Shown here: positions 8,157 to 16,482 of the stretch, one piece after another | Position numbering within the stretch: the first letter of the stretch is position 1 | Layout: each line of letters starts with the position of its first letter | NCBI GenBank assembly: GCA_963698735.1 | Contig: CAVOSA010000022.1 | Span: forward strand, 62,001-126,000 | Reading direction: 5' to 3' | DNA from: RPQJ01 sp963698735 | GTDB lineage: Bacteria; Pseudomonadota; Gammaproteobacteria; Steroidobacterales; Steroidobacteraceae | Length of the DNA stretch: 64,000 nt | The notes under the pieces: model-generated | Told to the model about the DNA's origin: nothing | What the model saw: the letters and a program-made list of their open reading frames with translations, nothing else | Databases searched by the model: none | Made by a program: the position numbers and the translations under genes

Positions 8157-10916
8157 CTAGCCGCTGTTGCGCAACCCTGCCGCGACACCGTTGATGGTCA
8201 GGTGAATGCCGCGACGGCTGCGCTCGTCCTTGTCGCCGGCGCGATAGCGGCGCAGCAGCTCGATCTGGATGTGGTTGAGCGGATCGAGGTACGGGAACCG
8301 ATACTTGATCGAGCGGGCCAGCTGCGGATTGCCGGCGAGCAGCGCGTCGGTGCCCATGATGCGGCGCAGGGCGGCCACGGTTGAGTCGAACTCGGCACGA
8401 ATGCGGCCAAAAATGGCTGCGCGCAGTTCCGCGTCGGCGACGAGGTCCGCGTAGCGCGCGGCGATGGCGACGTCGGCCTTCGCCAGCACCATCTCCATGT
8501 TCGACAGCACGGACGCGAAGAACGGCCACTCGCGGTGCATTTCCTGCAACAGCGCGAGTCCGGCATCGCCGTGTTCGTGCAGCCACGTGTCGATGGCCGA
8601 CCCGAACCCGTACCAGCCCGGCAGCATCAGCCGGCACTGCGCCCAGGAGAACACCCACGGGATGGCGCGCAGGTTCTCGATCGAGCGTGACTGGGTGCGG
8701 GAGGCCGGCCGGCTGCCGATGTTGAGTTCGGCAATCTCGCTGATGACGGTGGACTCCCAGAAGTAATCTTCGAAGCCCGGTGTTTCGTAGACGAGATGCC
8801 GGTACGCGCGGAATGCGCTGGCCGACAGCGTCTCGAGCGCGACGAGGTAGTTCGGCTTCGGCGCACGACCTGCACCACCCAGCAGCGTCGCTTCGAGCGT
8901 GGCAGCGGCGAGCACTTCGAGGTTGCGGCGCCCGACCTCGGCGTTCGAATACTTGGCGCCGATCACCTCGCCCTGTTCCGTGACGCGGATCTGGCCCTGC
9001 ACCGTGCCGCCCGGCTGGGCGAGGATCGCCTCGTACGTCGGCCCGCCGCCGCGACCGACCGAGCCGCCGCGGCCGTGGAAGAGCCGCATGCGGATGCCGT
9101 GACGCCGGAACGTCTCGACGAGTTCGACCTGGGCCTTGAAGAGTTCCCAGCGCGAGGTGAGATAGCCGCCGTCCTTGTTGCTGTCGGAGTAGCCGAGCAT
9201 GACCTCCTGCGCGGAGCCCCGCGACGCGAGCATGCGCGCGTACACCGGGACCGACAGCAGCGCGTCCATAGCACTGGCGGCATTGCGCAGGTCGGCAATC
9301 GTTTCGAACAGCGGCACGACGTTGCATTGCAGGTGTGCGTCGCCCGCACGGTAGAGGCCGACTTCGCGCAGCAGCAGCACGACCTCGAGCACGTCGGACG
9401 CCCCGTCGCACTTGGAGATCACGTAGTTTGGAATGCACTCCGCGCCGAAGCGGCGGTGCATCTGCGCCGCGGCCTGCAGGATGTCGAGTTCGCCGCGGGT
9501 CTCCGCGGAGTAGTCGACGAACGGCGAGCTCAGCAGGCGTGGCGTCGCGAGTTCCTCGGCGAGCACGCGTGCGCGATCGGATTCGTCCAGGGACAGGTAG
9601 TGGATGTCGGGCCGGGCCGCGGCGAAGAGTTCCGCGACGACGCGCTGGTGGACGTCCGAATTCTGTCGCAGGTCCACGGCTGCCAGGTGGAAACCAAAGA
9701 CCTGGACGGCGCGTCGCAGCCGACGCAGCCGGCCCCGCGCGAGCAGCGCCGAGTCGTGGGCCACGAGGGAGCGATGAATGATGTCGAGGTCCGAGGCAAA
9801 GTCAGCTGCGCCGGCATACGGCGGCGCGTCGCCGACCGCGTGCCGCATCGCTTCGTGCTGGTCCAGGTCGCGCGCCGTCGCGGCGATCCGTGCATACAGG
9901 CCGGTCAGCGCGCGCCGGTAAGGTTCGTCGCGGCGATGCGGGCTGGTGTCCGGCGAGCGCTCAGCCAGTGCGTTCAGCTCCGCCGAGACGCCGGTGACCA
10001 GCGTCGTCAGCGACAGTTCGGCACCGAGCTCGTGCAGTTGCTCGAGGTAATACTCGAACACGCGCGAGGACTGCATCCGCAGCGTGCGGCGCAGCACGTC
10101 CGCAGTCACGAAAGGATTGCCGTCGCGGTCGCCGCCGATCCACGAACCGATGCGCAGGAACGACGGCAGCTCGGGCATGTCCTGGCCCGGGCTGCGCCGC
10201 TGCAGTTCGTCCTCGAGCGCGCCGTACAGCAACGGCACCTGCGGCAGGAACGTCTGCTCGAAGAACGACAGGCCGTTGGCCACCTCGTCGAGCACGCCGA
10301 GTTTCTCGAGGCGCAGCATGCGGGTCTGCCATAGCGCCAGCACCGCGCGCCGGATCGACTCGTCGTTGGCGGCGAGTTCCTGCGGCGTCAGGCGGCTGCG
10401 ATCGCGCGCCTGCAGCAACCGTTCGAGCTTCATCTCCAGGTCGCGCACGCTCTTGCGCTGGACTTCGGTCGGGTGCGCCGTCAGGACCGGCACGACCACC
10501 CCGTCGTCGAAGAACGCCGACAGCGACTCCGGGCCGATGCCGGCGGCCGCGACGCGGTCGAGCGCCCGCACCAGGCTGCCGTCGGCCGGCGGGTCGCCGT
10601 TGAGGTCGGACTGGCGCTTGCGGCGGCTGTTGTGCACGTCCTCCGCCAGGTTGGCCAGGTGCGAGAAGTAGCTGAAGGCCCGCACCACGATCATCGTCTG
10701 CTCGCGGCTCAGCGCGTCGAGGGTGTGCTCGAGTTCGCGCCGTGCCGCCGCGTCATCGTCGCGGCGATAGGCGATGGAACTCTGCCGCACGCGCTCGACC
10801 AGTTCGAAGGATACGGCGCCCTCCTGGTTGCGGACGGTGTCGCCGAGCAACCGGCCGAGCAGGCGGATGTCATCGCGCAGCGGGCGGTCGGAAGCGTCGT
10901 CGGTCGCCGCTGCCAT
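8157..10916 (-). CDS. ppc: Phosphoenolpyruvate carboxylase
   Basis: Carboxylates PEP with bicarbonate to oxaloacetate, the anaplerotic entry to the TCA cycle; cytosolic tetramer. 919 residues, close to the 880-930 usual for bacterial Ppc. Signature segments are VLTAHPTEVQRKSV (catalytic His region, about residue 160), GGDRDGNPFV, GYSDSNKDGGYLTSRW, FHGRGGSVGRGGGP (catalytic Arg/His loop) and the C-terminal GLRNSG, matching the canonical QNTG/RNTG end. The ATG at 10916 was chosen over upstream in-frame alternatives because the MAAATDDASDRPLRDDIRLLG start aligns with the family. The gene to its right ends 7 bp upstream, so ppc is probably the third gene of an operon. It is convergent with the nuclease gene. 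Confidence 0.97.
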   Translation of the reverse strand: MAAATDDASDRPLRDDIRLLGRLLGDTVRNQEGAVSFELVERVRQSSIAYRRDDDAAARRELEHTLDALSREQTMIVVRAFSYFSHLANLAEDVHNSRRKRQSDLNGDPPADGSLVRALDRVAAAGIGPESLSAFFDDGVVVPVLTAHPTEVQRKSVRDLEMKLERLLQARDRSRLTPQELAANDESIRRAVLALWQTRMLRLEKLGVLDEVANGLSFFEQTFLPQVPLLYGALEDELQRRSPGQDMPELPSFLRIGSWIGGDRDGNPFVTADVLRRTLRMQSSRVFEYYLEQLHELGAELSLTTLVTGVSAELNALAERSPDTSPHRRDEPYRRALTGLYARIAATARDLDQHEAMRHAVGDAPPYAGAADFASDLDIIHRSLVAHDSALLARGRLRRLRRAVQVFGFHLAAVDLRQNSDVHQRVVAELFAAARPDIHYLSLDESDRARVLAEELATPRLLSSPFVDYSAETRGELDILQAAAQMHRRFGAECIPNYVISKCDGASDVLEVVLLLREVGLYRAGDAHLQCNVVPLFETIADLRNAASAMDALLSVPVYARMLASRGSAQEVMLGYSDSNKDGGYLTSRWELFKAQVELVETFRRHGIRMRLFHGRGGSVGRGGGPTYEAILAQPGGTVQGQIRVTEQGEVIGAKYSNAEVGRRNLEVLAAATLEATLLGGAGRAPKPNYLVALETLSASAFRAYRHLVYETPGFEDYFWESTVISEIAELNIGSRPASRTQSRSIENLRAIPWVFSWAQCRLMLPGWYGFGSAIDTWLHEHGDAGLALLQEMHREWPFFASVLSNMEMVLAKADVAIAARYADLVADAELRAAIFGRIRAEFDSTVAALRRIMGTDALLAGNPQLARSIKYRFPYLDPLNHIQIELLRRYRAGDKDERSRRGIHLTINGVAAGLRNSG

Positions 10917-10923
10917 GGAGTGG

Positions 10924-11946
10924 CTACTTCGTCCCGGACGCCAGCGGGTCGGGGATCGGCTCGTGCACGTCCAGGTCGAACGGGCGCTCGCGCGGCGGCA
11001 CGAAGTCCTTCGGGAACCAGACGAACGAGAGTCGCATGATCCGTGCGACACCCGGGATGTCGTCGATGCGCGTCAGGTAGATGCCGAAACGGTTGCCGCT
11101 CGGCAGCAGCGTGTTGTCCGAGAACGGGAACGAGTAGGGCGACAGCGTGAACTCGATCGGCGGCGTGTGGGCCTGCGATTCGCCGTTCGCCCCGAGCAGC
11201 ACGGAATAGATGCCGACTGTCTGCGCGGCCCAGCTGACCGCGCGGATATTGACCTGCAGGCTGTCGCGTCCGTCGGGCGAGACGATGCGCAGCGGCGTGC
11301 CTTGCGCGGTGCTGGAGCAGTTCAGCGTGAGCGAGCCGCTCGCCGCATTGGCGGTCGCGGGGACGGCGCAGGAAAGCAGCTTCTCGGCGGCTTCGGTGCC
11401 GTCGGAGTTCAGCGAAATCTCCAGGAACGACGGGTTGCGTCCCTCCTGCCCGGTGGCCGTCGAGAGCAGTGGTGCGAGCTGGCGTGAGATCACGCGACGC
11501 GAGGTGCTGCGCAACCGCGTGCGCGCTTCTTCGGTCTGGCCGGGCAGGGTATCGACGTAGCGCAGCAGCGGCCCGAGTTCGAAGTGCTCGTGGAAGTTCA
11601 GCGCGAGGAGTTCTGCCAGCAGGGCGAGGCGCTGGGCGCGCGGCAGGTCGGTGTTGCCGCCGGACGCCTGGTCGGCCTCGCTCTGCAGCAGTGGTCCCAC
11701 GAGTTCGCGGAACATCGCCGAGCGCAGGTTGGTCTCGGACTCCTCGCGCTGGTTGCGCAGCGACTGCGCGTTGTTCTTGGTGGCGATCGCGATCTCACGT
11801 TCCTTGAGCGTGTTGGTCGCGTAGAGGCCGACGATCGTGGCCGCTACCGTCAGCAGCGGAATCGCCAGCGAGTTGACGATATTGGCCGCGAATTTTGCGT
11901 TCTCGCGCCAGTCGCGGCGCGGCGGCCTGTCTGCTTCGTTCGTCAC
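10924..11946 (-). CDS. Single-pass membrane protein of unknown function
   Basis: 340 residues. A cytoplasmic Arg-rich N-terminus, one transmembrane helix (about residues 24-46, SLAIPLLTVAATIVGLYATN) and a short coiled coil (about 47-75) precede a mostly beta-rich extracytoplasmic domain with SPDGRDSLQVNIRAVSW and PIEFTLSPYSFPFSDNTLLP segments. No catalytic motif was recognised. It sits between a small secreted protein (13-bp gap) and ppc (7-bp gap) on the same strand, so the three are likely co-transcribed. The beta-rich region could bind a ligand or a partner, but no family was recognised. Confidence 0.7.
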   Translation of the reverse strand: MTNEADRPPRRDWRENAKFAANIVNSLAIPLLTVAATIVGLYATNTLKEREIAIATKNNAQSLRNQREESETNLRSAMFRELVGPLLQSEADQASGGNTDLPRAQRLALLAELLALNFHEHFELGPLLRYVDTLPGQTEEARTRLRSTSRRVISRQLAPLLSTATGQEGRNPSFLEISLNSDGTEAAEKLLSCAVPATANAASGSLTLNCSSTAQGTPLRIVSPDGRDSLQVNIRAVSWAAQTVGIYSVLLGANGESQAHTPPIEFTLSPYSFPFSDNTLLPSGNRFGIYLTRIDDIPGVARIMRLSFVWFPKDFVPPRERPFDLDVHEPIPDPLASGTK

Positions 11947-11959
11947 GTACGGGCTGTTG

Positions 11960-12256
11960 TCAGCTGCAGTCGATGTTGACGGTGACCGGCTCCGACAGGC
12001 TCAGGAATTCCTGTTCGCGCTGCCCGGGCGCCTGGCACTGCGCCTTGTAGCGTCCGGCCGGAAGCTGCAACTGGTAGGCGCCGGGCTTCAATTCCGCAAC
12101 CGTCTTGCCCGTGGCGTCCACGACCACGGCCTTCGCGTTTGCGGGCGTAAGAGTCCCCGTGACGATGTCGGCCGCGGCGACGCCTGGCAGGCAGGCCAGG
12201 GCCAGGGCGCCGAGGGCCGTCATCAATGAAGGAAATCGTCTGGCAGGCGCGCGCAT
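11960..12256 (-). CDS. Small secreted protein of unknown function
   Basis: A 98-residue protein with a signal peptide (residues 1-28, ending GVAAA) and a compact domain with TVAELKPGAYQLQLPAGRYKAQC, resembling small PEGA/carboxypeptidase-regulatory-like beta folds (inference). It has two Cys in the mature part, near the middle and next to last, that could form a disulphide. The ATG at 12256 is favoured because GGAAGTGAG precedes it by 7 nt; longer in-frame starts lack a ribosome site. It is the first gene of the presumed operon with the membrane protein and ppc. Confidence 0.65.
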   Translation of the reverse strand: MRAPARRFPSLMTALGALALACLPGVAAADIVTGTLTPANAKAVVVDATGKTVAELKPGAYQLQLPAGRYKAQCQAPGQREQEFLSLSEPVTVNIDCS

Positions 12257-12446
12257 GTTCTTACTCACTTCCATCCGAAAGAATTGACTGACGTTACGCC
12301 GCGTCACTGGTCGTGGCAAGAAGGTCCCAGGTCGCGCCAAAATGAGGCCCGCGTCACAGTTCCCGACACCCCGGGTTAACCGAACCGATGGCCTGCCGGG
12401 AACTTGCGGCAGACTGGCCGCCAGTGAATAGCCGCGCGTCACTTAC

Positions 12447-12926
12447 ATGAGCCAACGAGACGAAACATCGCGCCGTGTTGCGCCGACGCTGCCGACCTCG
12501 CATGCGGAGCGCGGCAGGCAGCCAGACGCCGCGTCCGGCCGGGTCGCCTTCGACTCGCGTGGCAATGCCGTCTGGGAGATGCGCACGGCGGACCACCGGT
12601 ACGTGCGCGATGCCAGCACCACGCTGGTGCGCAAGCTGCAATCCTCGCAACTCAGTCTCGAGACGACCGCAATCGTCAAGAAGCCGGAACCGCTGGCACA
12701 GGCGCAGCTGCAGAGGCAGTCGGAGTTGTCGGCAGCCACCAACGTGAAGCACATGGCGCCGATGGTCGAGGGCGGCAATCCCTACAATCGCGGTCCCAGC
12801 GGCGCCATGAAGGCGCACGCGCGGACGGTCAGGCAGGCACCGCGCAAGACCGTCCCGAAACCGGTGGTCAGGCAGGGCCTGTTCGAGCGCCTGATGGACC
12901 GGCTGGGAGCGGGACCCCGGAAATAG
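12447..12926 (+). CDS. Hypothetical basic protein
   Basis: A 159-residue, strongly basic, Ser/Thr/Gln-rich protein without signal peptide or membrane segment. It carries GRVAFDSRGNAVWEMRTADHRYVRDASTT near residues 30-60 and a GGNPYNRGPS motif near residue 110, followed by a Lys/Arg-rich tail. It may be largely disordered. It ends 3 bp before the convergent infA stop. The gene is accepted because its third-position GC is high throughout and it fills the gap cleanly. Function unknown. Confidence 0.65.
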   Translation: MSQRDETSRRVAPTLPTSHAERGRQPDAASGRVAFDSRGNAVWEMRTADHRYVRDASTTLVRKLQSSQLSLETTAIVKKPEPLAQAQLQRQSELSAATNVKHMAPMVEGGNPYNRGPSGAMKAHARTVRQAPRKTVPKPVVRQGLFERLMDRLGAGPRK

Positions 12927-12929
12927 GGG

Positions 12930-13199
12930 TCAGCGACGACGGGCGAAGTTCGGGCGGGCGCCGCTCGAGGGGCCGCGGACGTCCTTTTCGCGGAAATTGA
13001 TGCGACCCTTGGTCAGGTCGTACGGCGACATTTCCAGCGTCACCTTGTCACCCGCGAGGATGCGGATGCGATGCTTGCGCATCTTGCCAGAGAGATAAGC
13101 GGTGATCTCGACGCCGTTTTCCAGCGTCACGAGAAAGCGCGTGTCGGGCAGCACCTGGTTCACGGTGCCCTGCATGTCGATGAGTTCTTCCTTAGCCAT
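12930..13199 (-). CDS. infA: Translation initiation factor IF-1
   Basis: Single OB-fold factor that binds the 30S A site during initiation and helps IF-2 and IF-3. The 89 residues show MAKEELIDMQGTVNQVLPDT, a typical proteobacterial IF-1 start, followed by LSGKMRKHRIRILAGDKV and the RNA-binding SPYDLTKGRINFREK segment. The chain extends about 15 residues beyond the E. coli protein with a basic, Gly/Ser/Arg-rich tail. It is divergent from the RRM gene; the 351-bp intergenic region holds the promoters of both. Confidence 0.96.
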   Translation of the reverse strand: MAKEELIDMQGTVNQVLPDTRFLVTLENGVEITAYLSGKMRKHRIRILAGDKVTLEMSPYDLTKGRINFREKDVRGPSSGARPNFARRR

Positions 13200-13336
13200 T
13201 CATTCACCTGGGTGTGCCACTGCGGCGGGGTGCCGTGGACACTGAGATGAGGCTTCTGCAGGCGCGGCGTGCGCACGATACAGCAACCCCGTGACGCCCG
13301 CCCGGAAATAAACCGTCATCGTCGGGGAAAAGGGCG

Positions 13337-13342
13337 TATAGT
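13337..13342 (+). promoter_or_regulatory. Candidate -10 box for the RRM gene
   Basis: TATAGT within GGGCGTATAGTCCGCC. The -35 position is poor, so the call rests on the -10 match and on the absence of a better candidate closer to the gene. The same TATAGT box lies just before the 4.5S RNA gene. Confidence 0.4.
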
Positions 13343-13382
13343 CCGCCGCGGGTAGTCTCCCTTCTACTTTCTGTTCCGGGCA

Positions 13383-13491
13383 GCCCTCGCGATTCGTCGC
13401 GCAGTTCAGGGCCCAGCGCGCAAGACTGAAGTGTTTCCGATCCACGTGGCACCGTTGCCACGCGACTGCGATCGCCCCGGCTCACGCCGGG
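13383..13491 (+). ncRNA. Structured 5' leader of the RRM gene (candidate cis-RNA)
   Basis: Three perfect hairpins in about 110 nt. The first is an outer GCCCT/AGGGC stem (13383-13387, 13408-13412) enclosing CGCGA-TTCG-TCGCG (13388-13401), a UUCG tetraloop. The second is CGTGGCA-CCGT-TGCCACG (13445-13462). The third is CCCGGC-TCAC-GCCGGG (13476-13491). They are followed by an AT-rich stretch up to the start codon. This suggests a folded 5' untranslated region that could control translation or mRNA decay, for example autoregulation by the encoded protein or a temperature response. The fold is read by eye; no known RNA family was recognised. Confidence 0.45.
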
Positions 13492-13550
13492 ATGTCTTTC
13501 AGCCGCGCTGCCTCATGCCTTGATGTCCTGAATTTTAGTGAGTATTTTCA

Positions 13551-13820
13551 ATGAGCAAGATCTACGTTGGTAACCTTCCTTTTTCGGCCGACGAGGCCTC
13601 GGTTCGTGAGCTGTTCGCGGCCCACGGCACCGTCGACTCGGTCGCCCTGATCAACGACCGTGACACGGGCCAGCCCCGTGGCTTCGGTTTCGTCGAGATG
13701 ACCTCGAACTCCGAGGCCGCCAAGGCGATCCAGAGCCTGAACGGTTTCCAGATGGGCGGCCGCGCCCTGAAGGTGAACGAAGCCCAGGCCAAGACCGATC
13801 GTCCGCGCCGCGCGTACTGA
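13551..13820 (+). CDS. RRM-type RNA-binding protein
   Basis: An 89-residue single RNA recognition motif protein. RNP2 (KIYVGNLP, residues 3-10) and RNP1 (RGFGFVEM, 43-50) carry the aromatic residues that stack on RNA bases. A short basic tail ends KTDRPRRAY. Such stand-alone bacterial RRMs bind single-stranded RNA and are often cold- or stress-responsive; their targets are mostly unknown. The gene is monocistronic, with a long structured leader upstream and a clear intrinsic terminator downstream, so it is probably regulated after transcription start. Confidence 0.93.
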   Translation: MSKIYVGNLPFSADEASVRELFAAHGTVDSVALINDRDTGQPRGFGFVEMTSNSEAAKAIQSLNGFQMGGRALKVNEAQAKTDRPRRAY

Positions 13821-13888
13821 TCGGGCGCAAGCCTGAAATCGGCCGGGGATCCCCGGGGCTAACGCCCTGAGGGTCCACCGGACGGAGC

Positions 13889-13916
13889 AAACGGCCCTTC
13901 GGGGCCGTTTTGCTTT
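13889..13916 (+). terminator. Intrinsic terminator of the RRM gene
   Basis: A strong stem AAACGGCCC-TTC-GGGGCCGTTT followed by TGCTTTGCT, 70 bp after the RRM stop codon. The A/T flanks also allow some activity in the reverse direction. Confidence 0.85.
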
Positions 13917-13954
13917 GCTGCGGTCCCGGCGCTGCTGCGCTAGGCTTTCGCCGC

Positions 13955-14950
13955 ATGCAACAACCCCTCGAACTCCGGGTCATTTCCAGCCGCCAGATTC
14001 GCGAGCTGCTGCCGTTCGGCGAGTGCGTCGAGGCGGTCGAGCGGGCGATGCGCGGTGTCAGCGCTGGCAACGTGGTCATGCCCCTGCGGCAGTTCATGCC
14101 GCTGCCGTCTGGCGAGGGCCGGCTCGCCTGGATGCCGGGCTACCTCGGCGACCCCGAGTGCTTCGGCATCAAACTGCTGAGCCTGTTTCCGGGCAATCCC
14201 AGAGTCGGCCTGTCATCCCACGTCGGGCTGTACGTGCTGTACGAGGCGACGCACGGCTGTCCGCTCGCGATCCTCGAAGCCAGTGCGCTGACCGCCATTC
14301 GCACGGCAGCGGCAAGCGTCGTCGCCACGCGTGCCTTGGCCCGCCCCGATTCCCGCACGCTCGCGATCATCGGCACCGGCGAGGAGGCGCGCTCGCACCT
14401 CGATGCCTTCCAGGCCGTGCGGCCGTTCGAGCGTGTGCTGGTGTGGGGTCGAAATCCGGCGGCGACACGCGCACTCGCCGAATACGCCCTGGGCGCCGGC
14501 TGCGCCAGGGTGGAAATGGCGCCATCCGTCGCCGCCGCGGCGGCCGAGGCGGACGTGATCTGCACCGTGACCGGGGCGCAGGAGCCATTGCTGTGCGGTA
14601 TCGACGTGCGCAAGGGCACGCACCTGTGCCTGGTCGGCGCGTCGATCCCGAGTTCGCGTGAAGTGGACGATGACCTGGTGGCGATGTCGCGGTACTTCGT
14701 CGATTACCGTGGCAGCGCAATGGCGCAAGCCGGCGAACTGCTCGGCGCGATCAAGGCGGGGCGGGTCACTGAAGCGCACATCCTCGGCGAGATTGGCGAC
14801 GTGCTGAGCGGTGCGGTGCAAGGTCGCAGGTCTGCGGATGAGGTGACGGTGTACAAGTCACTGGGCGTCGCGGCGCAGGATCTCGCCGGCGCGCTCGTCG
14901 TCTACCGGCACGCGCTCGAGCGCGAGTTGGGGACGGTGGCGGAGCTGTAA
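13955..14950 (+). CDS. Ornithine cyclodeaminase / mu-crystallin family protein
   Basis: 331 residues. This family uses NAD(P)(H) and includes ornithine cyclodeaminases, alanine dehydrogenase (archaeal type) and ketimine/pyrroline-2-carboxylate reductases. Visible features are the N-terminal substrate domain with GRLAWMPGYL and GIKLLSLFPGNP, the Rossmann motif region LAIIGTGEEARSHLDAF (about residues 129-145), and the C-terminal EIGDVLSG and VTVYKSLGVAAQDLA segments typical of the family. The precise substrate cannot be told. The ATG at 13955 was chosen because it starts the family homology; an upstream in-frame start would lie inside the RRM terminator. It appears monocistronic. Confidence 0.88.
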   Translation: MQQPLELRVISSRQIRELLPFGECVEAVERAMRGVSAGNVVMPLRQFMPLPSGEGRLAWMPGYLGDPECFGIKLLSLFPGNPRVGLSSHVGLYVLYEATHGCPLAILEASALTAIRTAAASVVATRALARPDSRTLAIIGTGEEARSHLDAFQAVRPFERVLVWGRNPAATRALAEYALGAGCARVEMAPSVAAAAAEADVICTVTGAQEPLLCGIDVRKGTHLCLVGASIPSSREVDDDLVAMSRYFVDYRGSAMAQAGELLGAIKAGRVTEAHILGEIGDVLSGAVQGRRSADEVTVYKSLGVAAQDLAGALVVYRHALERELGTVAEL

Positions 14951-15050
14951 GGCCGGGCCACCGGGAGAAAGCACGGACCGGCGCACGTACATGGAACCCT
15001 GACGACAGCGGCACCGTCCCTGGCACCGCCGTCGAATTCTCCGTCAGGCA

Positions 15051-16398
15051 TCAGCGCTGCGGCGGCGATGCGGGCCCTTCACCCTTGCCCTGGTTCGATT
15101 TGCGCCGCAGGTATGCCGCCTTCGGCGTGTCGTGCGCATCGAGGCTTTCGTCGCGATCGGCGAGCCGCGATTGCATGCGCCGCGATCCGTATGCCGCCGC
15201 CTTCGAGAACATTGCCTGGTCGCGACGCGCGGCGAGCTCGCGCAGCTCGACGATCACGGCCGCGATCCACGGATTTTCCGCGCCGAGCTTCTCGGCCTTG
15301 TGCAGCAGGCGCTTCACTGTGTCCCAGTCGCCGCTCATCGCCGCGTGGCGTGCCCTCGCCTGGATGCCAGCTGCTTCGATCTCGCCGACACGTCGCAGCA
15401 CCAGCTCGTCTTCGCTGATCGCGTTGAATGCCGACGCGGGCAGCACGGGCAAGCTGACTGCCTGCGGCAGGATCGCGCGCGGCTCGCCGTCGTGCCCGGT
15501 GTAGCGCAGGGCGATGGTGCCGAGCGACACCGCGCCGGTTGCGGTTGAACCGGGAAACTTTGAAGCGCAGCACGGCCCAGGCTTCGCCGCCGTACGCGAG
15601 GTCCGGCAGCCACCATGCGGCATTGCCTGCGCTGCCGTACTCGTTCAGCAGTGTCACCTGCACGCCTGGCGCAGGTTCGACCTCGAGCTGGAGCCGCCGC
15701 GCGCACAACGCGTTCAGCAGGTCGAGTTCCTCGCGGAACGGATCCATGAGGTCTTCGGCCGTCTGGCCGTAGTACGAGCTGCCGTGGCCCGCTCGGGCCA
15801 TGCCGATCATCAGGTCCTCGTTGAAGCCGCTGCCGAGTCCGTACGTGGACGTGCCGATGCCGGCGCCCGCGAACTCCTCGCACTGCGCCCAGATCGCCTG
15901 CGGATCGCACAGGCCGGCGTTGGCGCAGCCGTCGGAGAGCAGGATGACGCGCGAGACGCTTTGCGCGGCAACGTGCGGCAACAGGTTCTGCACGCCTTGC
16001 CGCCAGCCGCCGTGCAGGTTGGTCGAGCCGCCATCGGCAATCTGGCGGATCGCGCGGCGCATGACTTCACGGCCGTCGGCGACCGGCATGGCCGGCACGA
16101 GCGTGTCGACGCCATCGTCGTAGACGACGAGCGAGAGTCGGTCGGCGGGCAGCAGGCCGTCGAGCACGAACTCGGCGCAGCGCCTGGCTTCGTCGAGCGG
16201 CGGGCCGGACATCGAGCCCGAGCGGTCGATGACCAGTGCAAGGTTGAGCGGGCCGCGCCTGGGCAACTCCGGCGGCGCGTCGGGGGCCTGGACACGCACG
16301 AGCACCTCGAGGGTGTTGTCGTGCCCTGCGAGCAGCGCCGGACGGCGCGGGGTGGTGAGGAGGGTGGGCAGGGTGTTCGGCTGGGTCTGTTCGGTCAT
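15051..16398 (-). pseudogene. VWA domain protein, frameshifted
   Basis: A von Willebrand factor A domain protein of about 448 residues. The N-terminal half has a complete MIDAS: DRSGSMSG (DxSxS, about residue 57), a Thr in GGSTNLHGG, and the Asp in LLSDGCAN. The frame shifts near 15545 in the poly-T/C run GTTTCCC (as read on the minus strand): AVLRFKV continues in another frame as GSTATGAVSLGTIALRY and runs to the stop at 15051. The C-terminal half (residues about 290-448) is helical and basic at the end. There is no signal peptide, so it is probably cytoplasmic. An AAGGAG ribosome site lies 8 nt before the ATG. The homopolymer context points to a sequencing or assembly error. Confidence 0.85.
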
Positions 16399-16482
16399 TC
16401 GGTCCGCTCCTTGCGACGGGCTGGTGCCGCCGTGGGAGCAGGATCGCAGGGGCGAGGCTCGCTGGATGAGCCTGTGGTCGCG

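Larger units (their letters stand above)
13200..13550. other. Intergenic region: infA promoter side and long RRM-gene leader
   Basis: 351 bp between divergent infA and the RRM gene. No protein gene is supported. It contains a TATAGT -10-like box on the + strand at 13337-13342, which would give a leader of about 200 nt for the RRM gene, and three strong stem-loops within that leader (listed separately). The last 40 bp before the RRM start are AT-richer (GAATTTTAGTGAGTATTTTC). Confidence 0.6.
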
